Shown here: positions 34,127-46,604 of the stretch, one piece after another
How positions within the stretch are numbered: position 1 is the stretch's first letter
Layout: each line of letters begins with the position of its first letter
Origin: Macrotis lagotis
Taxonomy: Eukaryota; Chordata; Mammalia; Peramelemorphia; Peramelidae
NCBI RefSeq assembly: GCF_037893015.1
Contig: NC_133658.1
Coordinates: 148,027,160-148,091,159 of the forward strand
Direction of reading: 5' to 3'
Length of the DNA: 64,000 nt
Notes under the pieces: generated by a model
Seen by the model: only the letters and a program-made list of their open reading frames with translations
Databases searched by the model: none
Told to the model about the DNA's origin: nothing
Translations under genes and position numbers: made by a program

Positions 34127-34144
34127 AAGATAGAACTAAAGATC

Positions 34145-35795
34145 AATAATTAGAACTTACACTTTTTTTCCAATGAGCTCCATTCTTTATTGAGTCAATC
34201 AGAAACTAGCATTAGAATCCTTTTTTGTCAGCTCCTGCTTCTGGTATCTTTAGGGATGGACAGAGATACTTTTCTACAAATCATCCTCTTTCCTCTCCTC
34301 TCCCTCCATCCAAGCAGGTCGTTTTGTGTTCAGTGACTTAATTTTTTTTCATAAGATGAAAACTCACTAAATCTCTTGTATAAAAACAACTTCCATTCCA
34401 TCATCCTTTAGTCAACAAAAAGTTATATAATTTTCAATATTTTGAATTTTATCCTCTTCAGCTTTAAAACAATTTCAGTGAATTCTCAATTTTCATTGGG
34501 GTAATGTTCCTAGAAAAAAGTGAAAAGTAAAAATAAAGAATATTGACTGAACCAATTGAACCAATGGGAAATAGGGCATTAGGTTCCTGCAACTATCAAA
34601 AACTGTAATCTTTTGTTAGAGATTGCTGAAAATATACCTTTCTATCTACAATTCTTTATAACAAAGCACTAATTATAGCATTATGCACTTTCCCTGCCAT
34701 AGCAATCATGAAATAATCCATAAAATGCAAAAGAGAGGAAAGGCAAGAGAGGAAGGGCAGGGGCTGTGATGTCAGAAGAAGCTTCTGGTAAAAGAATGGA
34801 AGGAGTAACCTGTCATTTCTAATCTCCCATGCAGCTTTGTAGTTGAACTTTTTCCCTGTGAAAAGTACATGCTTTGGGATTAGTTCCCAGACCAAACTTG
34901 TAACTCCTGCCTAGGGGCCACCTTCCCAAGCATGTGGGGGGTGGGTTGGGAGGTGGGGAATAACCATCACATTTATCCACCAACTTAGCTGCTTTTTCAT
35001 TTTACAGCACACTTGAGAGATTACTTTAGCACTTTCTGGAGCAGATTTACAAACAACTTTTATAATACTTTTCTCCTTCTTGCAGATGTAAACTTGCATG
35101 CGGGTTTCCAACTGACAAGTGAAAATGAGTTTATTAATGAAAATTAAACTTTTAAATGTTGAGGATTGACTGTACCTGCAAATAATGGGGGGGGGGATAG
35201 TTCTCTACAACTATTGTAATTTATCATTTCTCAAAATGTTCCTCTTCCATATTCCCATGTTTTTGACAATTCCTATTTATAGTCATATTTATGTGTTTAA
35301 TAAGCAAATGTTAAGTATTTTATCTAAATAAAAGTTTATTTACTTTCTCTCTTTTCTAAGAGAGATTTTTTTTCCTGAGAGAAAATTGTTTACATGCAAA
35401 AAAGATTACCCTACATCTTTTACAAGGTGACTTAAGTTTCTACATTGATTCCATAATTCATTTTCTTTCCCCAAATCACTTGTAACCCATCTGAAAACTG
35501 TCTTTCCTTATTCATGGGTTTTAGTTGTTTTATTATATCAAATTCTTTTCCTACTCTTTCAGTCACCAAGCTATTGATCTATAAAATAGAAAATATCTTA
35601 CATTGCTTTACATCCTATACTATTTAACTTAATTCTTTTCTTTATACAAAAGTACTTTTTTTCAGCTTCTTTTTAAATCACCAAACTGTAACATTTGAAA
35701 AAGAAATACTTAAAGGAATGATGCCTTATACATAATTTGACATACTTATATATAAATATGGCCATATTATTAGATGGAAAGTAAGATTAGTAAGG
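34145..35795. other. Intergenic stretch without recognised feature
   Basis: AT-rich; a short G10 run lies at about 35,189-35,198. Minus-strand ORFs at 34656-34895 and 34911-35111 show no family features. Confidence 0.5.
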
Positions 35796-35799
35796 GCAC

Positions 35800-35895
35800 T
35801 GACTTACTTTTTTTCCCCCTTTGTATCCTCAAGGCCTAGCACAATGTGTGTTGTGTATAAAGCTTAAAGTAAGTTTATTAATGGACTAATTGTTC
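35800..35895 (+). repeat. L2 3' tail
   Basis: TTTGTATCCTCAAGGCCTAG, CACAATGTGTGTTGTG, AAGTTTATTAATGGACTAAT. Confidence 0.65.
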
Positions 35896-36424
35896 TTTTC
35901 ATGATCACCTCCTGCCATCTCAGATCTAGTAAGCTATGGAAGAATTGCTTCTTGATCAGGATAAACTGATGACTCTTTAGTCATAAACAGCATTTACAGC
36001 TAATACAAGTTAAGAAGAGTACCCTCAGGATTCAAGTGATTTTTCTTTTTTGATAGCTTTCATTGAATAGAAATCACAGATCTCTTACAAACAACTTTTG
36101 CTAAGATTTTCCAAAAATCTTCTTCAGCTCCACATGCAGATTTGAGTTAGAACAAATGGTGAGAAAGATTCATTTTTCTCTATCTAGTCAAATTTCTGCT
36201 TTTATTATGCATATGTGGCAACTACAAAGCCCTACTCCCTTAGTGGTTTATTTTAGGCAGTAAAAGTAGGAATAACAAGGCTTGCACTATCTACTTTACA
36301 GGACTGCTGTGAAGAAATGTTTGGAAAACTGAAAGCATTGTAGGAATGAAGATAGATACAGTCATTAGCTTACTACCCAGGACCATAAAATAAAGAGATA
36401 CAAGAAAGATTAATATTATGAGTA

Positions 36425-36965
36425 GTCGATCAATAAGCATTCATTAAGTATCTACGATGTGCTAGGCACCATGCTAAGCATTAGGAGTAAAATTGGGAAT
36501 ACAAAGAATGGCAAAAAGAAAGTATCCACCATCAAGGACCTCACAAACCAATGGGAAAGTCAAGATGCAAACAGATATTTACAAAGAGGTTCTATTCAGG
36601 ATAAATAAGGAGTAATTGAGAGAGGAGACACTGGAATTAAGAGGGATATCATAAAACTTCTTGTACTAGATGGAACTAAAGGAAAGGAAAGCCAAAAAGA
36701 CAGGAGACAGAGTTACTAACAAGAGAACAATCCAGATATTGGGGACAAGTAGAGAAAATGATGGGATTCAGGAAGTGGTGACTTGAGTGAGGAGCAGTAT
36801 GGAAACCAGGGCCACTGGATCAAAAAATGGGGGGGGGGGTCTGAAGGAGGGGAGGATGGTGCAAGGAGTAAAGAAGACTGAAAAGGTAGGAGGAAGCAAA
36901 GTTTTGAAAGTCAAACAGAGCATTTTGTATTTGATTTTGAAGAGTTTATTGACTAGAGGAGTGAT
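36425..36965 (-). repeat. L2 3' part, interrupted by a SINE
   Basis: Long reverse L2: CATTCATTAAGTATCTACGA, GATGTGCTAGGCACCATGC, CCACCATCAAGGACCTCAC, then GAAAAGGTAGGAGGAAGC and GAGTTTATTGACTAGAGGAG. It resumes at 37176. Confidence 0.8.
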
Positions 36966-37175
36966 ATAATTGGGGGCAACTGGGTGGCACAGTAGATAGA
37001 GTGATGGGCATAGAGTCATTAAGTCCCTGAGCAAGTGTCTCTTAACCTTGTTAACACACCTCAGTTTCCTCATCTATGAAATGAGTTAAAGAAGGATATA
37101 GTAAAGCAGTAAGTTTGCCAAGAAAATTCCAGCTGGAATCACAGAGTTGGATACAAGAATAATGGTTGGACCTAT
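36966..37175 (+). mobile_element. MAR4-like SINE nested in L2
   Basis: GGCAACTGGGTGGCACAGTA head, CCTCAGTTTCCTCATCTATG, GCCAAGAAAATTCCAGCTGG tail. The B-box region appears lost. Confidence 0.85.
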
Positions 37176-37560
37176 ACTTTCAAAAAAAAAATCACTTTGA
37201 CCATTGACTGAAATGGCTTCCCATTTCAAGTCTCTTTAGACTTGAGTCAGGAAAATCTATCAGCAGGTTCTTAACATAATCCAGGAGTGAGAAGACAAAA
37301 GTATGTACCTTTGTGGTGGCATTATTAGAGGAGAGAAGAGAGCACATTAAAGAGATGCTGCCAATGAGAAACTGATTGGTCTTGACAAAAGATTGCCAAG
37401 ATGAGCAATAGTGAAGATTCAAGAAGACACCTAGATGAGAGATTGGGAGGATGGTGGTATTCTTAACAGTAATGCTGAATTTTGGGAATGCAGAGGGTTT
37501 ATCAGACTTAGGAAAGGTCTTATGTCTGGAATATGGGTTAGCTTGAGCCAGTGAAGGATT
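37176..37560 (-). repeat. L2 continuation
   Basis: Starts GACCTATACTTTCAAAAAAA, AATCACTTTGACC, then CTTAACATAATCCAGGAG and GGGAGGATGGTGGTATTCTT, the upstream (coding) part of reverse L2. Confidence 0.7.
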
Positions 37561-37564
37561 TTGA

Positions 37565-38160
37565 GGATCCCTGCATGATCAGGAACAGCACAAAGTATAA
37601 ATACCTAAACTAATTTTAATAAATACCTAAACTAAAGGGAGATAGTTGAAATGAGACTTAGGAGAAGGAAGTAAATGAATTTCAAAATTGTTTCATGTGT
37701 ATCCTAGCAAGTCATTTAAATAAACTAGAAGATATTACTTTTCCCAGGCCCTGGGAAGTAGTCTTATAATTGCTACATGAATTAGTTTTACCTCTCTGCC
37801 ATCCAAGTCATCAGATCATAGAAAGAAAATCCCTGAAGAAGTAATAGCTTTCAAATTGAACCTGCCCTGTGCAAATTTAGGAGAGATCCTAGATTCTCCT
37901 TCCTCTCCTAAGAACACCACTTTTTCCTTTTTGTTAGCTAGAAGGGAAGAGGAAAAAGGGAAAGAATGAAAACCATATCCCTTCATCTACAGATGAATAG
38001 AAAGGACAATGAACCGGAGGATTTGTGGATTTAATATTGATATTTCCACAGCTAAGGCAAATCATTCCACATCTCTGAGCCTGTTTCCATGTCTTCGGAA
38101 TTTTAGAAATTGGAAGGATTTTAGAAATAGGGCAAGTTGAGAAATATGGTGTTCAGAAAC
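37565..38160. other. Mostly unrecognised stretch
   Basis: A possible MIR phrase (CACATCTCTGAGCCTGTTTC) near 38,070; nothing else supported. Confidence 0.45.
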
Positions 38161-38960
38161 AAAGCACTGGTTAAGAGAGATAAGATAAAAGGAGAGAAAG
38201 ACAAGTATAAATGGGAAAAATATGAGGGAAAATATACAGTTTGAAATCATAATTATAAACATGAATATGAATGGGATGAACTCTCCCATAAAATGGAAAC
38301 AGAAAGTAAATTGGATGGAAAACCAGAACCTTAAAATATGTTGTTTATAAGAAACACATTTGAAGCAGAGAAACACACAGAGTAATGATAAAAAGACTGG
38401 AGCAGGATATATTATAATTCAGCTGAAGTAAAAAAGCAAGGGTAGCAATCATGAAATCTCAGACAAAGTAAAAACAAAATTAGATCTAATTAAAAGAGAC
38501 AGAGAAACTACATCTAGCTAAAAGGTATCATAGACAATGAAATAGTATCAATACTAAACATAAATGCACCAAACAATATAGCTTCCAAATTTCTCAAGGA
38601 GAAGTTGAGTAAATTATAGGAGGAAATAGAGTAAAATTATACTTAGTTGGGGAGTTCAGCCTCCTGCCCTCAGAGCATAGTAAATCTAACCATAAAATAA
38701 ACAAGAAAGAAGTTAAGGGAATGAATAGATTTTTAGAACAGTTGCATCTAATATACCTCTGGACAAAAATTTAATGGGAATAAAAGGGAATTTACTTTTT
38801 TCTCAGTGACACATGGCACCTAAGCAAATATTGACTGTGTATTAGGACATAAAAACCTCACAATCAAATGAAGACAGCAATATTAAATGCATCTTTTAGG
38901 TCATTATGCAATAATATTATGTGGAATACAGGGTTATGGAAAGATAGATTAAAAAATTAA

Positions 38961-39130
38961 TTGGGGGGGAAACTAGGTGGCACAATGAGGGGTGGCTAGG
39001 TGGCACAGTGGATAGAGCACCAGTCCTGGAGTCAGGAGTACCTGAGTTTAAATCCAGCCTCAGACACTTAATAATTACCTTGTGGCCTTGGGCAAGCCAC
39101 TCAACCCTATTTGCATTGCAAAAACCTAAA
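38961..39130 (+). mobile_element. WSINE1-like SINE with a partly duplicated head
   Basis: The head occurs twice: GAAACTAGGTGGCACAATGA then GGGGTGGCTAGGTGGCACAG, followed by a normal body and CATTGCAAAAACCTAAAAAA tail. Confidence 0.88.
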
Positions 39131-40928
39131 AAAAATTAAGTGGAAAATAAATAACATAGAATGAGTGGATCAAGCAACAAATTATAGAAACATAATATTT
39201 CATCCAAGAGAATGAAAATAATGAAATAACATACCAAAATTTATGAGATGCAGTCAAAAGTAGTATTTGGGTAGTATTTTCATCAATAAGAGCAGATCAA
39301 GAATTGAGTATACAAGTTAAAAAGTTAGAAAAAGAGTCAATTAAAAGTCTGTAATTAAATACCAAATTAGAAATACTAGAAATTAAAGGAAAGATTGATA
39401 AAATTAAAAGTAAGATTACTATTGAACTAATAAATAAAACTAAGATGTGGTTTTATGAAAAAGGTATAATAAGATAGATAAAACTGATTAATTTGATTTT
39501 AAAAAATAAAGACAATCAAACTATCATATGTTGCTAAAAATGAAAAGGGTGAATTGCTCATTAATGATGAGGAAATTAAAATAATAATTAGGAACTATTT
39601 TGCCCAATTGTATGTAATAAATTTGATAATCTAAGTATTATGGATAAAAATTTACAGAAATGCAAATTGTTCAGATTAACAGAGGAGGAAATAAAATAAT
39701 TAAATAACCCTATTTTAGAAAAAAGAAATTGAACAAGTAAGCCATCACTGAAACTCCTTAAGAAAAAATATCTCTAGTATTAGATGGATTTACAAGTGAA
39801 TTCTACCAAACATTTGAAGAACAATTAATTCCAATACCATATAGTTATTTGGAAAAATAGGTGGAGTCCCACCAAATTTCTTTTTTTGATGCAAATATGA
39901 TGTTGATGCCTAAGCCAAGGATATTTAAAAGAAATAAAGAAAATTATAGACAAATTTCCCTATTGAATATTGATGTCAAAATTTTAAATAAAATATTAAT
40001 AAAGATATCACAGTAATTTATCATGAGGATAATATACTATGACAGGTGAGATTTATACCAGAAATGCAAGGCTTGTTGAATATTAGGAAAGCTGTCAGCA
40101 TAATTGTCCATATCAATAACAAAACCAACAGAAAGCATATAATTATCTCAGTAAATACAGAAAAGCTTTTATTTAAATTCAGCATGCATTCCTATAACAA
40201 AAAATAGAGTATAGGAATAAATAGAGCTTTCCTAAAACTATCAGCAAGCATTATCTGTAATTTGGATAAGCTAGAAACCTTCCAAATAAGATCAGGGGTA
40301 AAACAAAAATGTCTATTATCAACACTATTATTTAATATTGTATTAAAAATGTTAACTTTAGCAATAAGAGAAGGTTAAAGACTTAGAATGGGTATTAAAG
40401 AAGCGAAACTATCACTTTGCAGATGACATGATGTATACTCTGAGAATTTTAAAGAATTAATTAAAAAGCCACTTGAAATAATTTATAACTTCAGTAAAGT
40501 TTTAGGATATAAAATAAACCTACATAAATTATCAATATTTCTCTATATATTAAATTCAAAGACTCCAGCCCCTGGGATAAGAGTTCAGTATTTGGTAAAA
40601 ATTGCTGGGAAAACTACAAAATAGTACAGAAACTAGGCATAGAGCAACATCTCATACCATATAGTAAGACAAAATCAAAATGGGTAATGATATAAACATA
40701 AAGGGTGATACCATAAGCAAATTAGAAGAATAAAGAATAGTTTATCATTTAGATCCATGAAGAGGGGAAGAATTTATGACCAAACAAGAAATAGATTACA
40801 TTATGAAGTGTAAAATGGATAATTTTGATTGCATTAAACTAAAAGGGTTTTGCACAAACCAAATCAATGCAATCAAGATTCAGAAGAAAGCAAAAGACTG
40901 AAAAATAATTTATACAGTCAGTATCTCT

Positions 40929-40930
<2 letters not shown>

Positions 40931-40996
<66 letters not shown>
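40931..40996. repeat. (TA)n(GA)n compound microsatellite
   Basis: About 18 TA units then about 15 GA units, inside the L1. Confidence 0.95.
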
Positions 40997-40998
<2 letters not shown>

Positions 40999-41187
40999 TG
41001 AATTAAATTCTTAAAAACACAAGTTATTCTCCATTTGATAAATGGTCCAATGGTCTACAGTGATATAAAATTACTATTGATTAGAGAAATTCAAACAACT
41101 CTGAGGTACCACCACATACCTATCAGATTGGCTAATATGATAGAAAAATAAAATGATAAATACTGATGAGATTGTGAGAAAATTGGG

Positions 41188-41347
41188 GGCGGCTAGGTGG
41201 TGTAGTGGATAAAGCACCGGCCCTGGAGTCAGGAGTACCTGGGTTCAAATCTGGTCTCAGACACTTAATAATTACCTAGCTGTGTGACCTTGGGCAAGCC
41301 ACTTAACCCTGTTTGCCTTGCAAAAAAAAAACTAAAAAGAAAAAGAA
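41188..41347 (+). mobile_element. WSINE1-like SINE with perfect 17-bp target duplication
   Basis: Full-length SINE from GGCGGCTAGGTGG to the CTTGCAAAAA tail. ATTGTGAGAAAATTGGG is identical at 41171-41187 and 41348-41364, so the insertion is younger than the host L1. Confidence 0.96.
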
Positions 41348-41474
41348 ATTGTGAGAAAATTGGGATATTAATGCATTGTTGGTGGAGGTGTGAACCGATT
41401 CAACCTCTCTGAAAGTCAAGTTGCAACAATGCCCAAAGTGCAGTTAAGCTGTGTCCAGGCTTTAACCCAGTTAC

Positions 41475-42350
41475 TACACTAATCCTTTAATAATGAAGAG
41501 GACCACACCAACCAATCAAGTGATTGGAGGCATGACTTGCACAATTATGTTCATTATAGTGAGAGATATGCTGTGCAAGGAACACCTCTCACTTTCCCTT
41601 ACTAGAATCATTCCACCTCATGGTGTGATTGATAGACATCAGGTCTATTGGGGATGGTCTGGCTGCTGTGGGAGCCTCTTGGTCTTGAATTGATTTCATT
41701 TCCTCCCTTATCAGTGAGGCTCCTTCAAGGAGCACCACAATCCAAAGCAAACAGGAGCATGTGACATCTGATGACTGAATGTGACAACCCAGTATATCCT
41801 AACCTGTCTCTTAGTGGGTTGATTTCAGTACAGCCTTTCCTCTCAGACTTTCCTTGACTTTCCTTGCTTCTCTTCTTTCCCAATCAGTGAAGCATCACAG
41901 CACATCACCAATCCTGGGTAAGCACAAGCATGTTAAATTCAGTAACAGAGTTGGATTACTAGGTACAACCTAACTCTTGATGGGCTGACTGTCCACATGT
42001 TCTTTCCTCTTAAACCTTTTATCTTTGAATTGTGAACTTCTCATCAGTATAATACAATTGGCAATAACTTTAACACTAGGACAAAGTCAGTTTGCCATTC
42101 ATAGGGCTACACTGCTCTGTTGTTAGTACACTCCCAAGAATTCATATCACTGGACTCTGCTGGAACCACCATGCTTTCCAAGGGCTCCTCTCTAGGAGTG
42201 AACCCATTCATTTAGAAAAGAGTACTGTACCCAGGTTCCTACCAGCTTCTCCTGGATTGCTTTGCATTACTGTACCAGACACCTCATGGCATCCATCTCC
42301 ACCACTCCAGATCCAGAAATCTGAACCTGACTCCCTTTAGATCAGCTGTT
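41475..42350 (+). repeat. Unassigned repeat U2, copy 2, inside L1
   Basis: About 880 bp that breaks the L1 ORF2 3' region between CCCAGTTACTACACTAATCC and TTTATGGTGGCAAAGAA. It shares ordered phrases with 28355-28890 and a head with U1. Confidence 0.65.
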
Positions 42351-42944
42351 CAAAACTATAGATCATTTTATGGTGGCAAAGAAAATTTAGGTAATGTTCA
42401 TCATTTGGGGGATGGTTAAATAAATTGTAGTATATGAATGTAATGGAATTCTTTTGTTCTATAAGAAATGCTGAGTAGGAAGATTTAATCAAAATCTGGA
42501 AAGATTTACATGAATGGCTACTGATGTAATCAGCAGAACCAGGAGAATGTTATAGGTAACAGCAACACTGCACCATGATCAACTATGATTGACTTAGCTC
42601 TTCTCAGCAATACAATGATCAAAGATAATTCCAAAAGACTCATGATGAAAAATACTGTTTACATACAGAGATAGAACAATGGAATCTAAATTTATGTTGA
42701 AGCATAATAGGGGTTTCCTTTTGTTCTGTTTCTTCTTTCACAACATGACTAATGTGGAAATGTGTTTAACAGGATTGTACATGTATGACATATCAGATTG
42801 CTTGTCATCTTGACAAAGAGGTAGCAAAGAGATGGAGGGAGAAAAATTTGGAACTCAAAATCTTATAAAAATTAATGTTGAAAACTATGATAAAAATAAA
42901 ATGCTAGTTTCCAGAAAAAAATGTTCTTCTAATTGTTCTTAATT

Positions 42945-43115
42945 TGGGATCCATAAACTTTTTTGGTTTCCCTTTATATTGTTAGGATTTTTTAAATATA
43001 ATTGTTTTTTGTATTGTTACATGTTTCATATTATGTATTTTAAAATATCCTGAAAAGGAACTCATGGACTTCACCAGGTGACAATAGGTTCCATGACAGG
43101 AAAAAAAAACTAAGA
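42945..43115. mobile_element. hAT-like DNA transposon relic
   Basis: TTCTTAATTTGGGATCCATA, GGAACTCATGGACTTCACCA, GGTTCCATGACAGG, comparable with the copies at 17947, 30185 and 48405. Confidence 0.5.
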
Positions 43116-43349
43116 AAACCTATATACTACATCAACATTTTACAGACAAGGAAACTGAGTTCAAGAGAAGATAGAAGGTTTTCCCAATGTTGGTGCTGGT
43201 AAGGATGAGAAACTGTTTTAACTTATCTCACCAGGTTATTTCCATTTAAAATGAAAGGGCTTAAAAATGTTTAAAGCACAAAAAATACATCATTTTTAAT
43301 GAAATCCAAATTTATGGTGACTGACAAAAATATGAAAGGAGAAGAAAAC

Positions 43350-43605
43350 AATTATTTGTGAATCACCTGCCACGTGCCAGACCCTATACTAAGCTCTTTA
43401 CAAATATCTCATTTGATTCTCATGTCAGTCCTGCAAGATAGGAAGCTATTATCCTCATTTTTCAGATCAGGAAACAAACTGAAGCAAGGAGGTATTAAGT
43501 GACTTGTCCAGGGTCACGTAGAGCTAGTAAGTGTCTGAGATCACATCTGACCTCAGCTCTTACTGACTCTGGCACTCAATCAACTACACTTTCTAACTTC
43601 CATAA
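43350..43605 (-). repeat. Core-SINE with L2-type tail
   Basis: CACGTGCCAGACCCTATACT, CAAATATCTCATTTGATTCT, GTGACTTGTCCAGGGTCACG, TCTTACTGACTCTGGCACTC; near full length. Confidence 0.83.
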
Positions 43606-43609
43606 AATT

Positions 43610-44210
43610 GCTTTAGACTCTTCCATTTCTTGTGAACTCTAAGCAGGGATGGTCATCCCTAAATGTACTGCAAGGTTTGTAACTTGTGTAACTAGGCAAA
43701 TTAATTCTTAAGACACAACCAAAGGAATTTCTCAAAGGGGTTAGCATGAATTGGGCACAAAAGCAAATTCGATGGTGAAATTTGCATTACAACAGGCTAT
43801 CATTGTGGTGTAGCAGCATAGACCAAATAACCCCTTTCCTTAGTTAACACATCCTAACTCTCTACATAAAAATTAGCGGTTTGTGTCACCCATGAGGTAG
43901 CAGCACAAAACATGTATTAACAAATGTTTAGGTGAAAGATCAGAGCTATTGGACATGATACCATTTGGATAAAACCAGTGGAGTGAAATGGTTGTATCAG
44001 CTATATTTAATAGGAATAATGGAGGAGGGATTAAACATGTGGGAAATACTTAATCCATTCAGTTGGAATTTATGCTCATGAGGTATGACATATTAATCTA
44101 AGTAAATATTGATCTAAACCCAATTTCTGCCAGATCACTTTTCAGTTTTCCCAGTTTATCTATTCTACTACCATGAACTTTTCATATGGGAAGAGTCAAT
44201 GTTAGAAGGT
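43610..44210. other. Intergenic stretch without recognised feature
   Basis: Nothing supportable seen. Confidence 0.5.
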
Positions 44211-44214
44211 TTGT

Positions 44215-45010
44215 GAAAAGACACATACACACTGCTGCAGTCGAGATTTAGTTCAACCATTCTAGAATGCAATTCTAGAATTATGAAAATAAAATTATTA
44301 AAATGCCTATACTTCTTTTACCTAGAGACTTCATTTAGAGGAGAAAAAAAGACTTCATATGTATCAAAATAATTATAGCCATACTTCTTTTTGTAGCAAA
44401 GAACTGGAAACAAAATAAATGTCCATTGATTGGAGAATAACTAAATAAATCACAAAAATATAACAACAAACATATGAATATAGGAAAAAGGATGGAAACT
44501 GATACAGTTCCTAGCAGAGCTAGGAAAATAGTGTACACAATAACTACAACCATTTAAGGAAAAAATGCAAAACAATTGAAGCTAGTTGTGACTATTAAAA
44601 AAATAAGCTTGGTCCCAAAGAAGAGATGATATCTTCCCTCAACCTCAGAATTGTAGGTCAGGGGTACACAAATGTGGAACATTGTACTTAATATCAGATT
44701 TTTTGAATGATCAGTTTCAACACTTTTTTTATTTTAAAAAAATTCTTGGGGCAGCTAGGTGGCACAGTAGATAGAGAACTGGCCCTGGAATCAGGAGTAC
44801 CTGAGTTCAAATCCAAACTCAGACACTTAATAATTACCTAGCTATGTGGCCTTGGGCAAGCCGTTTAACCCACTGCCTTGCAAAAACTAAAAAAAAAAAT
44901 TCTTTCTTATAAAAGATAGTTTTCTGGAAGGGAGAGATGGTAAGAAGAAGAGAAGAAATCTAATATACAAGTTTTAAAAGTAAAAGATCAAAATTATTGA
45001 AAAAATTGAA
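44215..45010 (+). mobile_element. L1 3' end of a second subfamily, carrying a SINE
   Basis: AACCATTCTAGAATGCAATT, TAAATGTCCATTGATTGGAG, AAGCTTGGTCCCAAAGAAGA, GTGGAACATTGTACTTAATA, then after the SINE TTTCTGGAAGGGAGAGATGG. Its 3' UTR differs from that of the 22.9-kb and 59.4-kb copies. Confidence 0.8.
44749..44902 (+). mobile_element. WSINE1-like SINE nested in L1
   Basis: GGGGCAGCTAGGTGGCACAG head and CTTGCAAAAACTAAAAAAAA tail; AAAAAAATTCTT on both sides. Confidence 0.94.
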
Positions 45011-45014
45011 ATAA

Positions 45015-45635
45015 TCATTTTAGTTCATAAAATATTACTACTATTTCCCTGATATTCTTGAAATCTGATCTTCATAAGTCTAGGATATCTCTCAGACTAA
45101 ATTCAGCTTTCTTCTTTTTCTATATCACAAATTTTGATTTGTGTTCACTTCATTTCCAAGATTCCTATCACATCTACCGCCCAAACCAGGTCTTCTTTGT
45201 CATGATAATTGAGTTTAGAATGATTTACAATCATTAATTCCTCTGCCTTTTGTGGAACTGAATCATTATTATGGGAAATGAAGATATTTGCTGTTCAGTT
45301 TTAGTGGGGGGAGAGGGAGAGAGAAAGAAAGAGGAGGGAGAGAGAGATGATACTAATATAAGCAAAGAGAATTGAAAAATCATGGAAATGCCTCAAATAA
45401 ATTCTCTTCACTTGAACCAGAAGAACATATCATAAGGTAATGTCACAATTGGCAGATGTATTAGAGGAATAATCATCAATAATTCTTTGAAAGATCATGG
45501 AGAACTGATGAGAAATCAATGTTCTATATTTCAGAAAGACAATAGATAAATTATACAAACTTTAGGTCATTGATCATGATTTTGGTTAGAAAGATGATTA
45601 GTGAAAAAGGAGTGGTCATTAGAATTTCTATATAA
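45015..45635. other. Mostly unrecognised stretch with a GA-rich run
   Basis: GA-rich simple sequence at 45306-45348; otherwise no supported feature. Confidence 0.5.
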
Positions 45636-45639
45636 CAAA

Positions 45640-46600
45640 ACCCAACAGTAAAAGTTAGAAAGAGAAATTCCATTGAAAATAACTGCCAATAATACATAGT
45701 ATTAGTGGATCTAACTGCCAAGGTATTATGTGAACAGAATTGCAAAACATTCTTTACATAAATAAAAAAAATCTAAACAATTGGAGAAAAATTAATTGCT
45801 CATGGATAGACTGAACCAATATAATAAAAATGACAATTCCATATAAATTATTTTACTTATTCAGTGTCATACAGTCAAACTATGAACGAATTATTTTATA
45901 GCACTAATTTATCTGAAAGAAAAAAATGAACAAGAATATCAAAAGAATCAGTGGGGGAAAAGAGTGAAAGGTGACCTATCAGTTTCACATTTCAGACTAC
46001 ATTACAAAGCCATAATCATCAAAACCATTTGATACTGGCTAAGAAATAGAGTGGTAGCTGAATGGAATAGACTAAGTACAAAATATGTAAGAATAAAGTT
46101 CATAGAAATTCAATGTTTGATAAGCCCAAAGATCCAAGTTTTGGGGTAAGAATTCACCATTGGAAAATATTGCAGGAAAAACTGGAAAGCAGTTTGGATG
46201 AAACTAGGCATAGAACATCTCATACCACGTACCAAAATAGGGTAAAAATGGGTGAATGATTTGGATATAAAGGATGATCTCATAAGTAAATTAGGGGAGC
46301 ATCAGAAAATATTCCTGTCAGATCTAAGGAAAAGGGAAGAGTTTTATGATCAATCAAGAGATGGAGAGTAAGTAGATAGAGGAAGTAAAAGGGATAATTT
46401 TGATTACATGAGACTTTACCCAGACAAAACTATAGTTAAAAATATAGTTAAAATCTGAAGAAAAACAGGAAACTGATGGAAATTTTTAGAGCTAAGACTG
46501 TAACATAAAGGAATTAGGATTTCATACCTTATTTTCAAATATTTATAAATGTAAATACCATTTCTCAATTGATAAATCATCAATTAATAGTTGTCAGAAG
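45640..46600 (+). mobile_element. L1 ORF2 internal fragment
   Basis: GAAAATAACTGCCAATAATA, GACTACATTACAAAGCCATA, TTTGATACTGGCTAAGAAAT, GGCATAGAACATCTCATACC: the ORF2 region just downstream of the RT domain, full of stops. Confidence 0.85.
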
Positions 46601-46604
46601 AAGA

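Larger units (their letters stand above)
38165..42905 (+). mobile_element. Long decayed L1, ORF2 to 3' end, with three nested insertions
   Basis: Plus-strand L1. Endonuclease-region phrases start near 38,230 (AACATGAATATGAATGGGAT). The reverse-transcriptase active-site sequence HFADDM is readable at 40413-40430. ORF2 C-terminal phrases follow (CTCTGAGGTACCACCACATA at about 41,100; TGCATTGTTGGTGGAGGTGT near 41,370), and the 3' UTR (CATACAGAGATAGAACAATG) ends in an A-rich tail near 42,905. Insertions: SINE 38961-39130, SINE 41188-41347, and U2 repeat 41475-42350. Stops are frequent in every frame, so it is not coding. Confidence 0.88.
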
